A DNA stretch of 64,000 nucleotides. It comes from Cryomorphaceae bacterium. Its GTDB lineage: Bacteria > Bacteroidota > Bacteroidia > Flavobacteriales > Schleiferiaceae. The stretch covers positions 1 through 64,000 of the forward strand of contig JAFMBM010000004.1 of NCBI GenBank assembly GCA_017858515.1. The letters run 5' to 3'. The position numbers and the translations under genes were made by a program. Positions 36,145-44,916 of this stretch are shown here, one piece after another; within the stretch, counting starts at the first letter, position 1; each line of letters opens with the position of its first letter. The notes beneath the pieces were generated by a model. That model saw only the letters and a program-made list of their open reading frames with translations, made no database searches and was not told the DNA's origin.

Positions 36145-37448
36145 CAATACAAGTCGCTAGAAGAAAATTGGCTGAACGCAATAACTCTATCGTACCGCAA
36201 GCCTATTTCGCGGTGATAGGCAATAAGCTGATAGGAATTCTCTGTTTCCCAGTGATTTCCCTCTAAATCATCTAAACTAAGCCCTGAATTTGGAGATTCA
36301 GCTAATGAATACATATAATTGTAATAGCCTTGCTTCAGAAGAATTTTTTTTCGATAAACGCCCAAGGAGTAATCATAAGTCATTTTATAGCTTTCAAGAC
36401 ATGTCCAATTCGAGAAAGCACCTGTTACATATGCGTCTTCGTTTCTAAAGGGCTCTTCGATCTTTAGAAAAAAATCCACCCAAACATAGTCCGATTCGGT
36501 CTGATTATCCGTCCCTGTGGTTGTTCGAATGACAAACATTCCATTGATATCATCCCAAGTGGTATACCGGTTAATTGCTCTTGATTGATCGGTTTCTAAA
36601 TAATAGGTAAGATTAGTATCGAGCTCAATTTTTCGGATGTTCATGCTGAGATTCCGATCATCTTTGGTATCAAAAACCCTCCATTCATTTCCACCCGGAA
36701 ATTGATTTTCTAGGTCGAAGTCATAATTCAAGAGGTAGTTTTGAATAAATCTAGGCTTCAGATTATCAATGGAAGAAGCCCAAGATTGATTTTGTAAAAG
36801 ACTCACATGTAGATCCGTAAATGCATTTGGGATTTCATAACCTGAATGATTCAAATTAAAATCAAGCTCTTGATGCGTGTCCATTGTTTCTACTTTAGAT
36901 GGCCTCCGAATTCTTCCTGAAAAGTTGGCAATTTCTTCATAAATAACAAAACGCTTTGTTAATATCGGCTCATCCACTTTGTCTTTATACACTACCAGCA
37001 GATAGTTTCCTGATAAAATTGGTTGAATTTGCGCATTAGGGATTCTCAGGGAATAATGGGTGTAGGGGACATAAGTGTTGAATGAATATGCAAATTCTGT
37101 GATAAAGTAGTCCTGATAGCCTTCGAGATATTGACTTTTCATCAAGTCAGAAGGTGTCCAATCTGCATTACAATGCACAATAGTATAGTTGTAAGTAGTG
37201 CTTTGAGCCTTCAAATCGTCGAAATGGAGCTCCAAGGTCTGTCTACTTTGCAATAGAATTGCAGGAAATGCAAGAATGTCGTTGGAGGGAAAAAGCTGAA
37301 CTGTTTTAATATGGTCTCTATATATCTTGTCTTTAAAATCTATATTAAAGTCTTGATTTCCAATTGCATTTACTGTCAATTGAAGAAAAAAGCCAAAGTA
37401 AATCAGCAGCAAAGAACCAAATGGGATTTGCAAATGTTTGAAGTTCAT
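36144..37448 (-). CDS. Type IX secretion system plug-type protein (DUF5103)
   Basis: The 434-residue protein has a signal peptide (about 25 residues, ending TVNA) and the order of conserved segments of DUF5103: an N-terminal beta domain with HIKTVQLFPSNDILAFP, then LELHFDDLKAQSTTYNYTIVHCNADW and a C-terminal CBM48-like Ig part (AYVTGAFSNWTCLESYKM ... GYYNYMYSLAESP). In the T9SS the plug protein closes the SprA/Sov outer-membrane channel on the periplasmic side. It heads a tight four-gene operon whose other members have no known T9SS role and is divergent from nqrA. Confidence 0.8.
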   Translation of the reverse strand: MNFKHLQIPFGSLLLIYFGFFLQLTVNAIGNQDFNIDFKDKIYRDHIKTVQLFPSNDILAFPAILLQSRQTLELHFDDLKAQSTTYNYTIVHCNADWTPSDLMKSQYLEGYQDYFITEFAYSFNTYVPYTHYSLRIPNAQIQPILSGNYLLVVYKDKVDEPILTKRFVIYEEIANFSGRIRRPSKVETMDTHQELDFNLNHSGYEIPNAFTDLHVSLLQNQSWASSIDNLKPRFIQNYLLNYDFDLENQFPGGNEWRVFDTKDDRNLSMNIRKIELDTNLTYYLETDQSRAINRYTTWDDINGMFVIRTTTGTDNQTESDYVWVDFFLKIEEPFRNEDAYVTGAFSNWTCLESYKMTYDYSLGVYRKKILLKQGYYNYMYSLAESPNSGLSLDDLEGNHWETENSYQLIAYHREIGLRYDRVIAFSQFSSSDLY

Positions 37449-37514
37449 ATTTTCTTTTTTTCTATTCTGTGATAGAATAATGAAGATTTAATCGCAATGC
37501 TATGCACAAATTTC

Positions 37515-37522
37515 TAATTTTG
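37515..37522 (+). promoter_or_regulatory. -7 element of the nqr operon
   Basis: TAATTTTG is an exact TAnnTTTG match 22 bp before nqrA. No TTG lies at the usual distance. A separate inverted repeat (tattct / agaata, 37463-37479) lies between this and the divergent plug gene and could be an operator, though nothing shows which gene it would serve. Confidence 0.5.
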
Positions 37523-37544
37523 CCCGCGAAAATCACCGTACAAT

Positions 37545-38897
37545 ATGTCTAAAGACATCCGGATTAAACGCGGCCTCAATATTAAGCTTAAAGGGGCTGC
37601 CGACAAGATCCTTGCCACTTTTAACCCACCGGGTATTTATGCCATCAAACCAGATGACTTTAAGGGAATCAATCCCAAATTAGTTGTGAAGGAAGGAGAT
37701 GAAGTACTTGCTGGGCAACCCATCATGTTTGATAAAAACATGGATAGCGTAAAATTCTGTTCTCCTGTTAGTGGAGAAATAACGGAAATCGTAAGAGGGG
37801 CCAAAAGAAAGTTACTAGAAATTCGAATTCTTCCTGATCAGGATTTGAAATATGTAAATTTTCAAGCCCATTCGCCATCCGACTTGAGTCGAGAGAAAAT
37901 CGTTGAGACTCTTTTGGAATCGGGTGTATGGCCATTTATTAGGCAAAGACCCTATGGTGTAATAGCGAATCCAAAAGATTCACCCAAGAGTATTCACATT
38001 TCTTGTTTTGACTCAAATCCTTTAGCTCCAGATGTAGATTTCACGCTACATGGACTAGAACAGGAGTTCAATATTGGTTTAGAGGCCTTAAAGAAACTAA
38101 CCTCAGGCAAAATACACTTGAACGTTGATGGATCTACGAATCCGGACAAGGCGTTTACAGGTGCTAAGGGGGTGCAGATCAATAAATTTAGAGGTCCTCA
38201 TCCTGCAGGAAACGTGGGTGTTCAGATTCACCACATTGGGCCGCTTAACAAAGGTGAACTAATTTGGTATTTGTATCCACAAGATGTGGTTTGTATTGGT
38301 CGTCTATTTGCTAATGGAAAGGCTGATTTTACCCGTATTATTGCTTTGGCTGGAAGCGAATTTACTAAGCCAAGATATGTTAGAACCCTTCCTGGTGCTC
38401 AGGTTAAGCCTATGTTAGCCGATAATTTGAAAGACGGGAATGTTCGCATTATCAGTGGAAACGTATTAACGGGTACACGGATAGAAAAGGATGGTTTTCT
38501 AGGCTTTTACGATACTCAGATTACTTCTATAATAGAAGGAGATCAACCTGAATTCTTTGGATGGTTGTTACCTGATCCAAACAAATTTAGCAACTCAAGA
38601 ACATTACTTTCTTGGCTTCAACCCAATAAAGAATATGTTTTAGATACCAATATGCACGGTGAGGAGAGGGCTTTTGTTGTTACTGAAGAGTATGAAAAAG
38701 TATTTCCTTTCGACATTTATCCTGTTCAACTGCTGAAAGCGATGTTAGCAGAGGATATTGAAAGAATGGAGCAACTAGGAATTTATGAGGTAACGGAAGA
38801 AGACTTTGCTTTGTGTGAAGTTGTTTGTACTTCAAAAATCCCATTGCAATCTATTGTAAAGGAGGGATTGGAATTGGTTAGAAAAGAATTGAGCTAG
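37545..38897 (+). CDS. nqrA: Na+-translocating NADH:quinone reductase subunit A
   Basis: NqrA is the cytoplasmic, cofactor-poor subunit of the sodium-pumping NADH dehydrogenase and takes part in ubiquinone/menaquinone binding. The 450-residue protein starts IRIKRGLNIKLKGAADK and has a biotinyl/lipoyl-like hybrid motif (VKEGDEVLAGQPIMFDK, FCSPVSGEITEIVRGAKRK) and the conserved QVKPMLADNLKDGNVRIISGN. The nqrABCDEF genes lie in order with short gaps, so one transcript is likely. Confidence 0.97.
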   Translation: MSKDIRIKRGLNIKLKGAADKILATFNPPGIYAIKPDDFKGINPKLVVKEGDEVLAGQPIMFDKNMDSVKFCSPVSGEITEIVRGAKRKLLEIRILPDQDLKYVNFQAHSPSDLSREKIVETLLESGVWPFIRQRPYGVIANPKDSPKSIHISCFDSNPLAPDVDFTLHGLEQEFNIGLEALKKLTSGKIHLNVDGSTNPDKAFTGAKGVQINKFRGPHPAGNVGVQIHHIGPLNKGELIWYLYPQDVVCIGRLFANGKADFTRIIALAGSEFTKPRYVRTLPGAQVKPMLADNLKDGNVRIISGNVLTGTRIEKDGFLGFYDTQITSIIEGDQPEFFGWLLPDPNKFSNSRTLLSWLQPNKEYVLDTNMHGEERAFVVTEEYEKVFPFDIYPVQLLKAMLAEDIERMEQLGIYEVTEEDFALCEVVCTSKIPLQSIVKEGLELVRKELS

Positions 38898-38911
38898 TAA
38901 ATTATTTATAA

Positions 38912-40108
38912 ATGAAGGCAGCACGTAAGTTATTGGATAGTATCCGTCCTCATTTTGAGAAAGGAGGAAAGCTAGAGAAGTTTTACCCAGCCTATGACGC
39001 GTTTGAAACCTTTGCTTTTGTTCCAGGACACACGACTCATGCAGGGGCTCATATTCGAGATGGCATAGATCTTAAAAGAACAATGGTAACGGTCATTTTT
39101 GCCATGGTTCCAGCGCTACTTTTTGGAATATGGAATGTTGGATTTCAGCACTTTACAGCATTAGGTACCATAGATACAAAAGAGTTTCTAGATTTAATGC
39201 TCTTCGGTTCATGGAAAGTATTGCCCATGGTGGTAGTTTCATATGGAGTGGGTTTAACAGTAGAGTTCATTTTCGGAATTATTAAAAAGCACAGTATCAA
39301 CGAGGGGTATTTGGTTTCTGGAATGTTAATTCCCTTGATCATGCCAGTTGATATTCCTTTGTGGATGGTTGCTGTATCAGTAGTTTTTGCTGTTGTAATT
39401 GGAAAGGAGGTGTTTGGTGGAACTGGAATGAATATTCTTAATCCAGCTTTAACAGCCCGTGCTTTTGCCTTTTTTGCCTATCCCTCATGGATGTCTGGAG
39501 ATAAAGTATGGGTAAATACCGCAGATGGTGCTGTAGTAGATGGATACTCTGGCGCAACCATTTTGGGTAACTTGGCTACAACAGGAACAACAGGTTCAGC
39601 CTATGCAGATTGGAGTGTAGCTGAAATGGTTATAGGTACCATTCCTGGTTCTATTGGTGAGACGTCTAAAATTGCAATTCTAATAGGGGCAGCTATATTA
39701 TTAGTCACTGGAATAGCTAGTTGGAGAATCATGTTGGCATCCGCCGTTGGCGCTTTAACAATGGGATTCATTTTTAACCTGGCTGCGCCACACATGATTA
39801 CTGAAGTTCAGAGAAACTTCATGGCTATTCCCTATTGGCAGCACTTAATTATTGGTAGCTGGATGTTTGCAACTGTATTTATGGCAACAGATCCTGTATC
39901 GGCGGCTCAAACTCCTACAGGTAAGCTTTGGTATGGATTCCTCATAGGCTTCCTTGGAATTATGATTAGAGTTTTTAACCCAGCATATCCTGAGGGAATG
40001 ATGTTGGCTATTTTATTAATGAATGTTTTCGCGCCCACTATTGATCATTATGTAGTTGAGTCGAATGTTAAGAGGAGATTAAAACGAGTAAAAGCTGTAG
40101 CACAATGA
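38912..40108 (+). CDS. nqrB: Na+-NQR subunit B
   Basis: NqrB is a polytopic inner-membrane subunit carrying a covalent FMN and riboflavin and forms much of the sodium channel. The 398-residue protein has about ten hydrophobic helices and the flavinylation sequence DGYSGATILGNLA near residue 216, whose Thr (SGAT) is the FMN attachment site. Further conserved parts are GMNILNPALTARAFAFFAYP and VFMATDPVSAAQTPTGKLWYG. It starts 14 bp after nqrA and overlaps nqrC by 4 nt. Confidence 0.97.
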   Translation: MKAARKLLDSIRPHFEKGGKLEKFYPAYDAFETFAFVPGHTTHAGAHIRDGIDLKRTMVTVIFAMVPALLFGIWNVGFQHFTALGTIDTKEFLDLMLFGSWKVLPMVVVSYGVGLTVEFIFGIIKKHSINEGYLVSGMLIPLIMPVDIPLWMVAVSVVFAVVIGKEVFGGTGMNILNPALTARAFAFFAYPSWMSGDKVWVNTADGAVVDGYSGATILGNLATTGTTGSAYADWSVAEMVIGTIPGSIGETSKIAILIGAAILLVTGIASWRIMLASAVGALTMGFIFNLAAPHMITEVQRNFMAIPYWQHLIIGSWMFATVFMATDPVSAAQTPTGKLWYGFLIGFLGIMIRVFNPAYPEGMMLAILLMNVFAPTIDHYVVESNVKRRLKRVKAVAQ

Positions 40109-40890
40109 AACTAGATGTAAATAGCAATGGCTACACATTCATTTTCGCTGCCGTTCTTGTAATATTAGTTGCTGCAATGCTTTCTATTGCTGCAACTAGT
40201 CTAAAGACGAAGCAGGATATGAATGTTGAAATGGAAAAGAAACAAAACATTCTAATGTCGCTCGGAATGACCGTGACTCGAGATGAGGCAGAGGAACTTT
40301 ATGGTTCTATTATACAGGAGGAAATTGTACTTCTGAACGGAGTTCCTCAGGAAGGTGGAGTAGGTGCTTTCGAAATCGATATGGCTGAAGAATTGAAGAA
40401 GGGAGTTTCCGAAAGAAACTTACCGCTATATGTCGCTAGTTTCGAAGGAACTACATCCTATATTGTTCCTTTAAGAGGAAAAGGCTTGTGGGGCCCGATT
40501 TGGGGCTACGTAGCCTTGGAAGCAGATTTAAGTACAGTTAAAGGCGCCACCTTCGGGCACAAGACCGAAACCCCAGGTTTGGGTGCCGAGATTTCAACGC
40601 CTATTTTTCAAGATCAATTTGCTCAAAAGCGAATTATGGAAGACGGTAAATTTGTTAGTATAGAGGTTCGCAAGGGCGATGCTAATGGAGATCATCAAGT
40701 AAATGGAATTTCTGGAGGCACTATCACTTCGGTTGGAGTGGATGATATGCTTAAAGATTGTTTAAAAGGGTACACCTCTTATTTTGATTTAAAGAAGGGT
40801 GAACAAAAGGCGGTGGAAGAGCCTGTTTTGGAGGAGACTATCCCCCAAGATAGTACCTCCGTAGTAGATGAAAAATTGGCGATTCTTTAA
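40105..40890 (+). CDS. nqrC: Na+-NQR subunit C
   Basis: NqrC has one N-terminal transmembrane helix (about residues 9-31) and a periplasmic FMN domain. The 261-residue protein contains RGKGLWGPIWGYVAL, GHKTETPGLGAEI and the flavinylation region NGISGGTITSVGVDDML near residue 206. The usual proteobacterial motif is SGATxT; here the third position is Gly (SGGT), so ApbE must accept that variant. A C-terminal extension of about 35 acidic residues follows the folded domain. Confidence 0.96.
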   Translation: MKLDVNSNGYTFIFAAVLVILVAAMLSIAATSLKTKQDMNVEMEKKQNILMSLGMTVTRDEAEELYGSIIQEEIVLLNGVPQEGGVGAFEIDMAEELKKGVSERNLPLYVASFEGTTSYIVPLRGKGLWGPIWGYVALEADLSTVKGATFGHKTETPGLGAEISTPIFQDQFAQKRIMEDGKFVSIEVRKGDANGDHQVNGISGGTITSVGVDDMLKDCLKGYTSYFDLKKGEQKAVEEPVLEETIPQDSTSVVDEKLAIL

Positions 40891-40901
40891 TTCTAAGCGA
40901 A

Positions 40902-41591
40902 ATGAGTGAAGTAAAGACAGAAGTAGAAAAGAAGGTGAGTGAGCCTCTTTTCTCAAAAAAGAACAGACAGCTGATGAGCAGTCCGCTAAATGATGATAAT
41001 CCTATTACCGTTCAAGTGTTAGGTATTTGTTCAGCATTGGCGATCACGGTTAAATTAGAGCCAGCTATCGTAATGTCTCTTTCCGTTTTGTTTGTTTTAG
41101 CGGCTGGTAATGTGATCATTTCTCTCATGAGAAATTTAATTCCAAGTAGAATTAGGATTATCGTTCAATTGGTTGTTGTTGCCTCTCTAGTAATTTTAGT
41201 AGACCAAGTGCTTAAGGCCTATGTTTACGATGTGAGTAAACAATTATCCGTGTTTGTAGGTCTTATTATAACTAATTGTATCATCATGGGCCGCTTTGAA
41301 GCATTTGCTTTAGGTAACACTCCTTGGAAATCTTTCTTAGATGGAATAGGAAACGCTCTTGGGTATGGGTGGATATTAATTGCGGTTGCTTTTTTTAGAG
41401 AATTATTAGGCTCTGGGACTTTATTTAACGTGCAGATTATTCCTTTGTCGTGGTATATCAATCCTCAAACAGGTGAAGGTTTTTATGCCAATAATGGAAT
41501 GATGCTTTTGCCTCCAATGGCCCTTATCACTGTTGGTATTATCATCTGGATTCAGCGCTCAAGGAATACTAAACTCATCGAAAACGCTTAA
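40902..41591 (+). CDS. nqrD: Na+-NQR subunit D
   Basis: NqrD and NqrE are homologous six-helix subunits, which together bind a [2Fe-2S] centre through Cys residues at their interface. The 229-residue protein shows [20 protein letters not shown] with the expected Cys, [19 protein letters not shown] with the second, and [19 protein letters not shown]. It has a slightly extended N-terminus ahead of the first helix. It lies between nqrC and nqrE with gaps of 11 and 4 bp. Confidence 0.97.
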   Translation: MSEVKTEVEKKVSEPLFSKKNRQLMSSPLNDDNPITVQVLGICSALAITVKLEPAIVMSLSVLFVLAAGNVIISLMRNLIPSRIRIIVQLVVVASLVILVDQVLKAYVYDVSKQLSVFVGLIITNCIIMGRFEAFALGNTPWKSFLDGIGNALGYGWILIAVAFFRELLGSGTLFNVQIIPLSWYINPQTGEGFYANNGMMLLPPMALITVGIIIWIQRSRNTKLIENA

Positions 41592-41595
41592 AGAA

Positions 41596-42216
41596 ATGCA
41601 AGAGCTTCTAAATATATTTGTAAAATCAATATTCGTAGAGAATATGATTTTTGCCTATTTCTTGGGCATGTGTTCCTATTTAGCTGTATCAAAAACAGTA
41701 AAGACGGCAGTAGGTCTTGGTGCTGCAGTTATTTTTGTTTTGGGTGTAACAGTCCCAGTAAACTGGTTGCTTGAGAACTATGTTCTTCAACAGGGTGCCT
41801 TGGCGAAATGGCTCGGACCTACGTTTGCGGAAGTAGATTTGAGTTTTCTATCCTTTATTATGTTCATTGCAGTAATTGCCTCCATCGTACAGTTGGTTGA
41901 AATGGTAGTTGAGAAATTTGCTCCAGCATTGTATTCTGCCTTGGGAATTTTTCTTCCACTAATTGCTGTAAACTGCTCAATTTTGGGAGGTGCTCTTTTT
42001 ATGCAAGAAAGAGCATATGGAACTATTACAGAGGCCACCGTTTATGGACTGGGTTCTGGGATAGGATGGTTTTTAGCTATTGTTGCAATTGCAGCCATTC
42101 GCGAGAAAATCAAGTATTCAAATGTACCAGCCCCGCTTAGAGGTTTAGGTATTACGTTCATTCTGACAGGCTTAATGGGCATCGCGTTCATGAGTTTTAT
42201 GGGTATTAAACTCTAA
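41596..42216 (+). CDS. nqrE: Na+-NQR subunit E
   Basis: The 206-residue integral membrane protein is the partner of NqrD. It has [20 protein letters not shown] and [20 protein letters not shown] with the expected cysteines, and [22 protein letters not shown]. Length agrees with family members near 200 residues. The ATG at 41596 gives the family N-terminus; an earlier in-frame start at 41533 lies inside nqrD and is rejected. Confidence 0.96.
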   Translation: MQELLNIFVKSIFVENMIFAYFLGMCSYLAVSKTVKTAVGLGAAVIFVLGVTVPVNWLLENYVLQQGALAKWLGPTFAEVDLSFLSFIMFIAVIASIVQLVEMVVEKFAPALYSALGIFLPLIAVNCSILGGALFMQERAYGTITEATVYGLGSGIGWFLAIVAIAAIREKIKYSNVPAPLRGLGITFILTGLMGIAFMSFMGIKL

Positions 42217-42227
42217 TTATAGTTCAT

Positions 42228-43538
42228 ATGCTATTAGTAGAAACATCTACAATTATTATTACAAGCATAGTTGTATTCTTTGTAGTAATTCTTTTGTTGG
42301 TTGCCTTATTGCTTACTGCAAAGGCGAAATTGGCTCCTTCCGGTCCGGTAACTCTTATTATCAATGGAGAATCGGTTGAAGTAGAATCTGGAACCACTTT
42401 GCTCGGTACTTTGGGAAATCAAAAGATTTTCTTGCCTTCTGCTTGTGGTGGTGGTGGAACTTGCGGAATGTGTAAGTGTCAAGTTATGGAAGGTGGAGGA
42501 GAAATCCTTCCCACTGAAACTGGATTCTTCTCGAGAAAAGAGATTCAAGAAAATTGGAGACTTGGATGTCAGGTGAAGATCAAAAATGATATGACCATAA
42601 AGGTTCCTGAAGAAATTTTTGGTATCAAGAAGTTTGATTGTGAAGTTGTATCCAATTACAATGTCGCAACCTTTATTAAAGAGTTTGTCGTTCGTCTTCC
42701 TGAAGGCGAACATATGGAATTTGAGGCTGGGGGTTACATTCAAATAGATGTACCAAAGATCGAGGTCGACTTTAGTAAAATGAATATCGCCCCAAATCCA
42801 AATGATCCTGCAGGTCCGGACAAATTCAAAGAAGATTGGGATAAGTTCAATCTTTGGAATTTGAGGATGAAAAATGATGAGCCTCAGTTTAGGGCTTATT
42901 CTATGGCCAATCATCCCGCAGAAGGAAATATTATAATGCTCAACATTCGTATTGCTACGCCGCCATGGGATAGAGCAAAAAATGGATGGATGGATGTAAA
43001 TCCAGGCGTTTGTTCATCGTATATTTTTGGAACTGTTCCCGGAGATAAGGTAACTATTTCTGGCCCCTATGGTGAGTTCTTTATAAAGGACACCGGAAAA
43101 GAAATGGTATATGTTGGAGGTGGAGCAGGAATGGCTCCGTTAAGAGCACATATTTTCCACCTATTTCATACACTGAAAACTGGAAGGAAAGTATCGTATT
43201 GGTATGGTGGTAGATCAAAACGTGAATTGTTTTACATAGAACAGTTTAGAATTATTGAGAAGGAATTCCCTAACTTTAGATTCTTCGTTGTTTTATCTGA
43301 ACCTATGCCAGAAGATAATTGGGTAGTTTCGAAAGATATTGACGATAGAAATGGAGACGGATTCCTAGGATTCGTTCATCAGTCATTCATCGATAATTAC
43401 TTGTCTAAACATGATGAGCCAGAGGAAATCGAATTCTATTTCTGTGGTCCACCAATGATGAATGCTGCCGTTCTAAAAATGGTAGATGATTGGGGTATTC
43501 CACCAGAGCAAGTGGCCTTTGATGATTTTGGAGGTTAA
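42228..43538 (+). CDS. nqrF: Na+-NQR subunit F
   Basis: NqrF is the electron entry subunit that oxidises NADH. The 436-residue protein has one N-terminal transmembrane helix, a ferredoxin domain with the [2Fe-2S] ligands in [14 protein letters not shown] and a further Cys after [14 protein letters not shown], an FAD-binding domain with [10 protein letters not shown], and an NADH-binding domain ([25 protein letters not shown], ending AFDDFGG). All expected domains are intact. A strong terminator follows 10 bp after the stop, separating it from apbE. Confidence 0.97.
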   Translation: MLLVETSTIIITSIVVFFVVILLLVALLLTAKAKLAPSGPVTLIINGESVEVESGTTLLGTLGNQKIFLPSACGGGGTCGMCKCQVMEGGGEILPTETGFFSRKEIQENWRLGCQVKIKNDMTIKVPEEIFGIKKFDCEVVSNYNVATFIKEFVVRLPEGEHMEFEAGGYIQIDVPKIEVDFSKMNIAPNPNDPAGPDKFKEDWDKFNLWNLRMKNDEPQFRAYSMANHPAEGNIIMLNIRIATPPWDRAKNGWMDVNPGVCSSYIFGTVPGDKVTISGPYGEFFIKDTGKEMVYVGGGAGMAPLRAHIFHLFHTLKTGRKVSYWYGGRSKRELFYIEQFRIIEKEFPNFRFFVVLSEPMPEDNWVVSKDIDDRNGDGFLGFVHQSFIDNYLSKHDEPEEIEFYFCGPPMMNAAVLKMVDDWGIPPEQVAFDDFGG

Positions 43539-43547
43539 TATTGATAC

Positions 43548-43576
43548 AAAAGACCATCTTCGGATGGTCTTTTTTT
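43548..43576 (+). terminator. Terminator of the nqr operon
   Basis: Stem aagaccatc / gatggtctt closes an unusually stable ttcg tetraloop and is followed by a T-run. Some transcription may continue into apbE, 17 bp beyond. Confidence 0.9.
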
Positions 43577-43592
43577 ATACTTAAATCTATAG

Positions 43593-44591
43593 ATGATGAA
43601 AGCTTTTCTTTTCTTGATTACCCTGTTTTTGTTGTCTTGCTCTTCTAATGAAGACCTGGTACAAGTTCAAAACTATGGACCTATTCAAGGAACAACGTAT
43701 CAAGTGTCATATGTTGTAAATTCTGGAACAACGTATCAGAGCCAGATAGACAGTATTCTACAGATTGTAGATAGAAATTTAAGCACTTGGCTGCCTCACA
43801 GCGGAATTTCAAAATTAAATGCAGGAGATAGTATTATAAAAGTTCAATACCCTCTATTGGCTAATGTAATTGACAGCTCAAGAAAGTATTATTATCAAAC
43901 GAATTCATATTTTGACATTACCATTGAACCATTAATAGAACTTTGGGGATTTTATCAAAAGTCTAGCGGAATTCCAGATTCAAGTAGAATAGATTCGGTC
44001 TTGAGTTTAGTCGGTTGGCAGCATCTCTATGATGAGAATGGCTATTTATGGCTTGATAAAGGAGCAGGAATAGACGTTAATGGAATAGCGCAGGGTTACT
44101 CTGTCGATTTAATTGCAGAGTTCTTGATGGCGAAGGGGGTGGAAAATTTCATGGTTGAAGTAGGAGGTGAGTTAAGAGCAAAAGGCAAGAACATCGACGA
44201 TAAAATTTGGAGAATAGGGATTGACAAGCCAGTGGAGAATATTGAGGTAGATAGGCTTCAAGAAATTATAAGTCTTGAAAATTCAGCACTTGCAACATCG
44301 GGTAACTATAGAAAATATAAAGTAGACCCTGTGAGTGGAAAGAAATACGGTCACTCGGTAAACCCGAAAACAGGTTTTCCCGAAGAAAGTAGCTTGCTAA
44401 GTGCAACAGTCTTATCTCATTCTGCTACTCGAAGTGATGCTTGGGGAACGGCAATGATGGTAATGGGTATTGAAAAAACAAAACAGCTTTTAAAATCACA
44501 AAAAGGACTCCAAGCCTATTGGATTCTAACAGATAGAAAAGGAGATTGGAAGGTTGAAACTACAGATGAGTTCCAACTATTAATTAATTAA
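43593..44591 (+). CDS. apbE: FAD:protein FMN transferase (ApbE)
   Basis: ApbE attaches FMN from FAD to Thr residues of NqrB and NqrC. The 332-residue lipoprotein (lipobox FLLSC, Cys16 or so) shows the family signatures GTTYQVSYV, DRNLSTWLPHSGISKLNAG, FDITIEPLIELWGF, GIDVNGIAQGYSVDLI, the core ENSALATSGNYRKY, and the late HSATRSDAWGTAMMVMG. Position directly after nqrF makes NqrB and NqrC its likely substrates. The lipoprotein anchor puts it on the periplasmic side where NqrC's FMN site lies. Confidence 0.96.
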   Translation: MMKAFLFLITLFLLSCSSNEDLVQVQNYGPIQGTTYQVSYVVNSGTTYQSQIDSILQIVDRNLSTWLPHSGISKLNAGDSIIKVQYPLLANVIDSSRKYYYQTNSYFDITIEPLIELWGFYQKSSGIPDSSRIDSVLSLVGWQHLYDENGYLWLDKGAGIDVNGIAQGYSVDLIAEFLMAKGVENFMVEVGGELRAKGKNIDDKIWRIGIDKPVENIEVDRLQEIISLENSALATSGNYRKYKVDPVSGKKYGHSVNPKTGFPEESSLLSATVLSHSATRSDAWGTAMMVMGIEKTKQLLKSQKGLQAYWILTDRKGDWKVETTDEFQLLIN

Positions 44592-44791
44592 GCCGATTTA
44601 TCTGCAGGCTTTGCACACTTTTCATTTGGAGTAGCACCACAAAAGCTGCATGACTCGCCTTCTTTATTCAAGAAAGGACTATTGCTTGCACAAGTACCAG
44701 CAAATTCCCCGTTTTTTTTACCCCAAATTTTAACGGCAATTCCAGCAAATCCAATTGCCAGAAGGACTAAGGTGATTATGAATAATTGCAT
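44588..44791 (-). CDS. Small one-helix, four-cysteine membrane protein (NqrM-like candidate)
   Basis: The 67-residue protein has one N-terminal membrane helix (about residues 3-23) and a soluble tail with four cysteines (34, 48, 51, 59) in the order GTCAS, SCSFCG, EKC. NqrM (DUF539) of gammaproteobacterial NQR operons has the same plan, a single helix plus four Cys, and delivers iron to NqrD/E. No sequence identity could be tested. Its place at the end of the nqr-apbE locus, with its stop overlapping the apbE stop, supports the idea; opposite orientation means separate transcription. It is clearly not an ordinary redoxin. Confidence 0.8.
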   Translation of the reverse strand: MQLFIITLVLLAIGFAGIAVKIWGKKNGEFAGTCASNSPFLNKEGESCSFCGATPNEKCAKPADKSA

Positions 44792-44795
44792 GCTG

Positions 44796-44803
44796 CAAAT
44801 ATA
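44796..44803 (-). promoter_or_regulatory. -7 element of the four-Cys protein gene
   Basis: TATATTTG on the minus strand lies only 4 bases before the start codon, so the message would be leaderless or nearly so. No TTG at the usual -33 distance is visible. Confidence 0.5.
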
Positions 44804-44855
44804 GAGAGAAAATAGGGGTAGAAGGAATTGAAAGTAGTTTCCAGATAAAATTAGA

Positions 44856-44894
44856 AAGGTACTGTAGTTCTCTTTTTAATGACTACAGCACCTT
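44856..44894 (-). terminator. Hairpin, probable terminator of the TolB-like gene
   Basis: A 13-bp stem (aaggtactgtagt / actacagcacctt, one G-U) with a 13-base loop follows the TolB-like stop by about 22 bp in the minus direction. The T-run after it is weak, so this may be inefficient. Confidence 0.45.
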
Positions 44895-44916
44895 CTATGA
44901 ATAGAACTAAAGCATT

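Noticed and set aside
41533-41595. Upstream start for nqrE
   Set aside because: It lies within nqrD; the ATG at 41596 matches the family N-terminus.
42306-42914. 202-codon minus-strand frame opposite nqrF
   Set aside because: It is the complement of a strongly conserved ferredoxin-reductase gene with all motifs in the plus frame; nothing recognisable is encoded on the minus strand.
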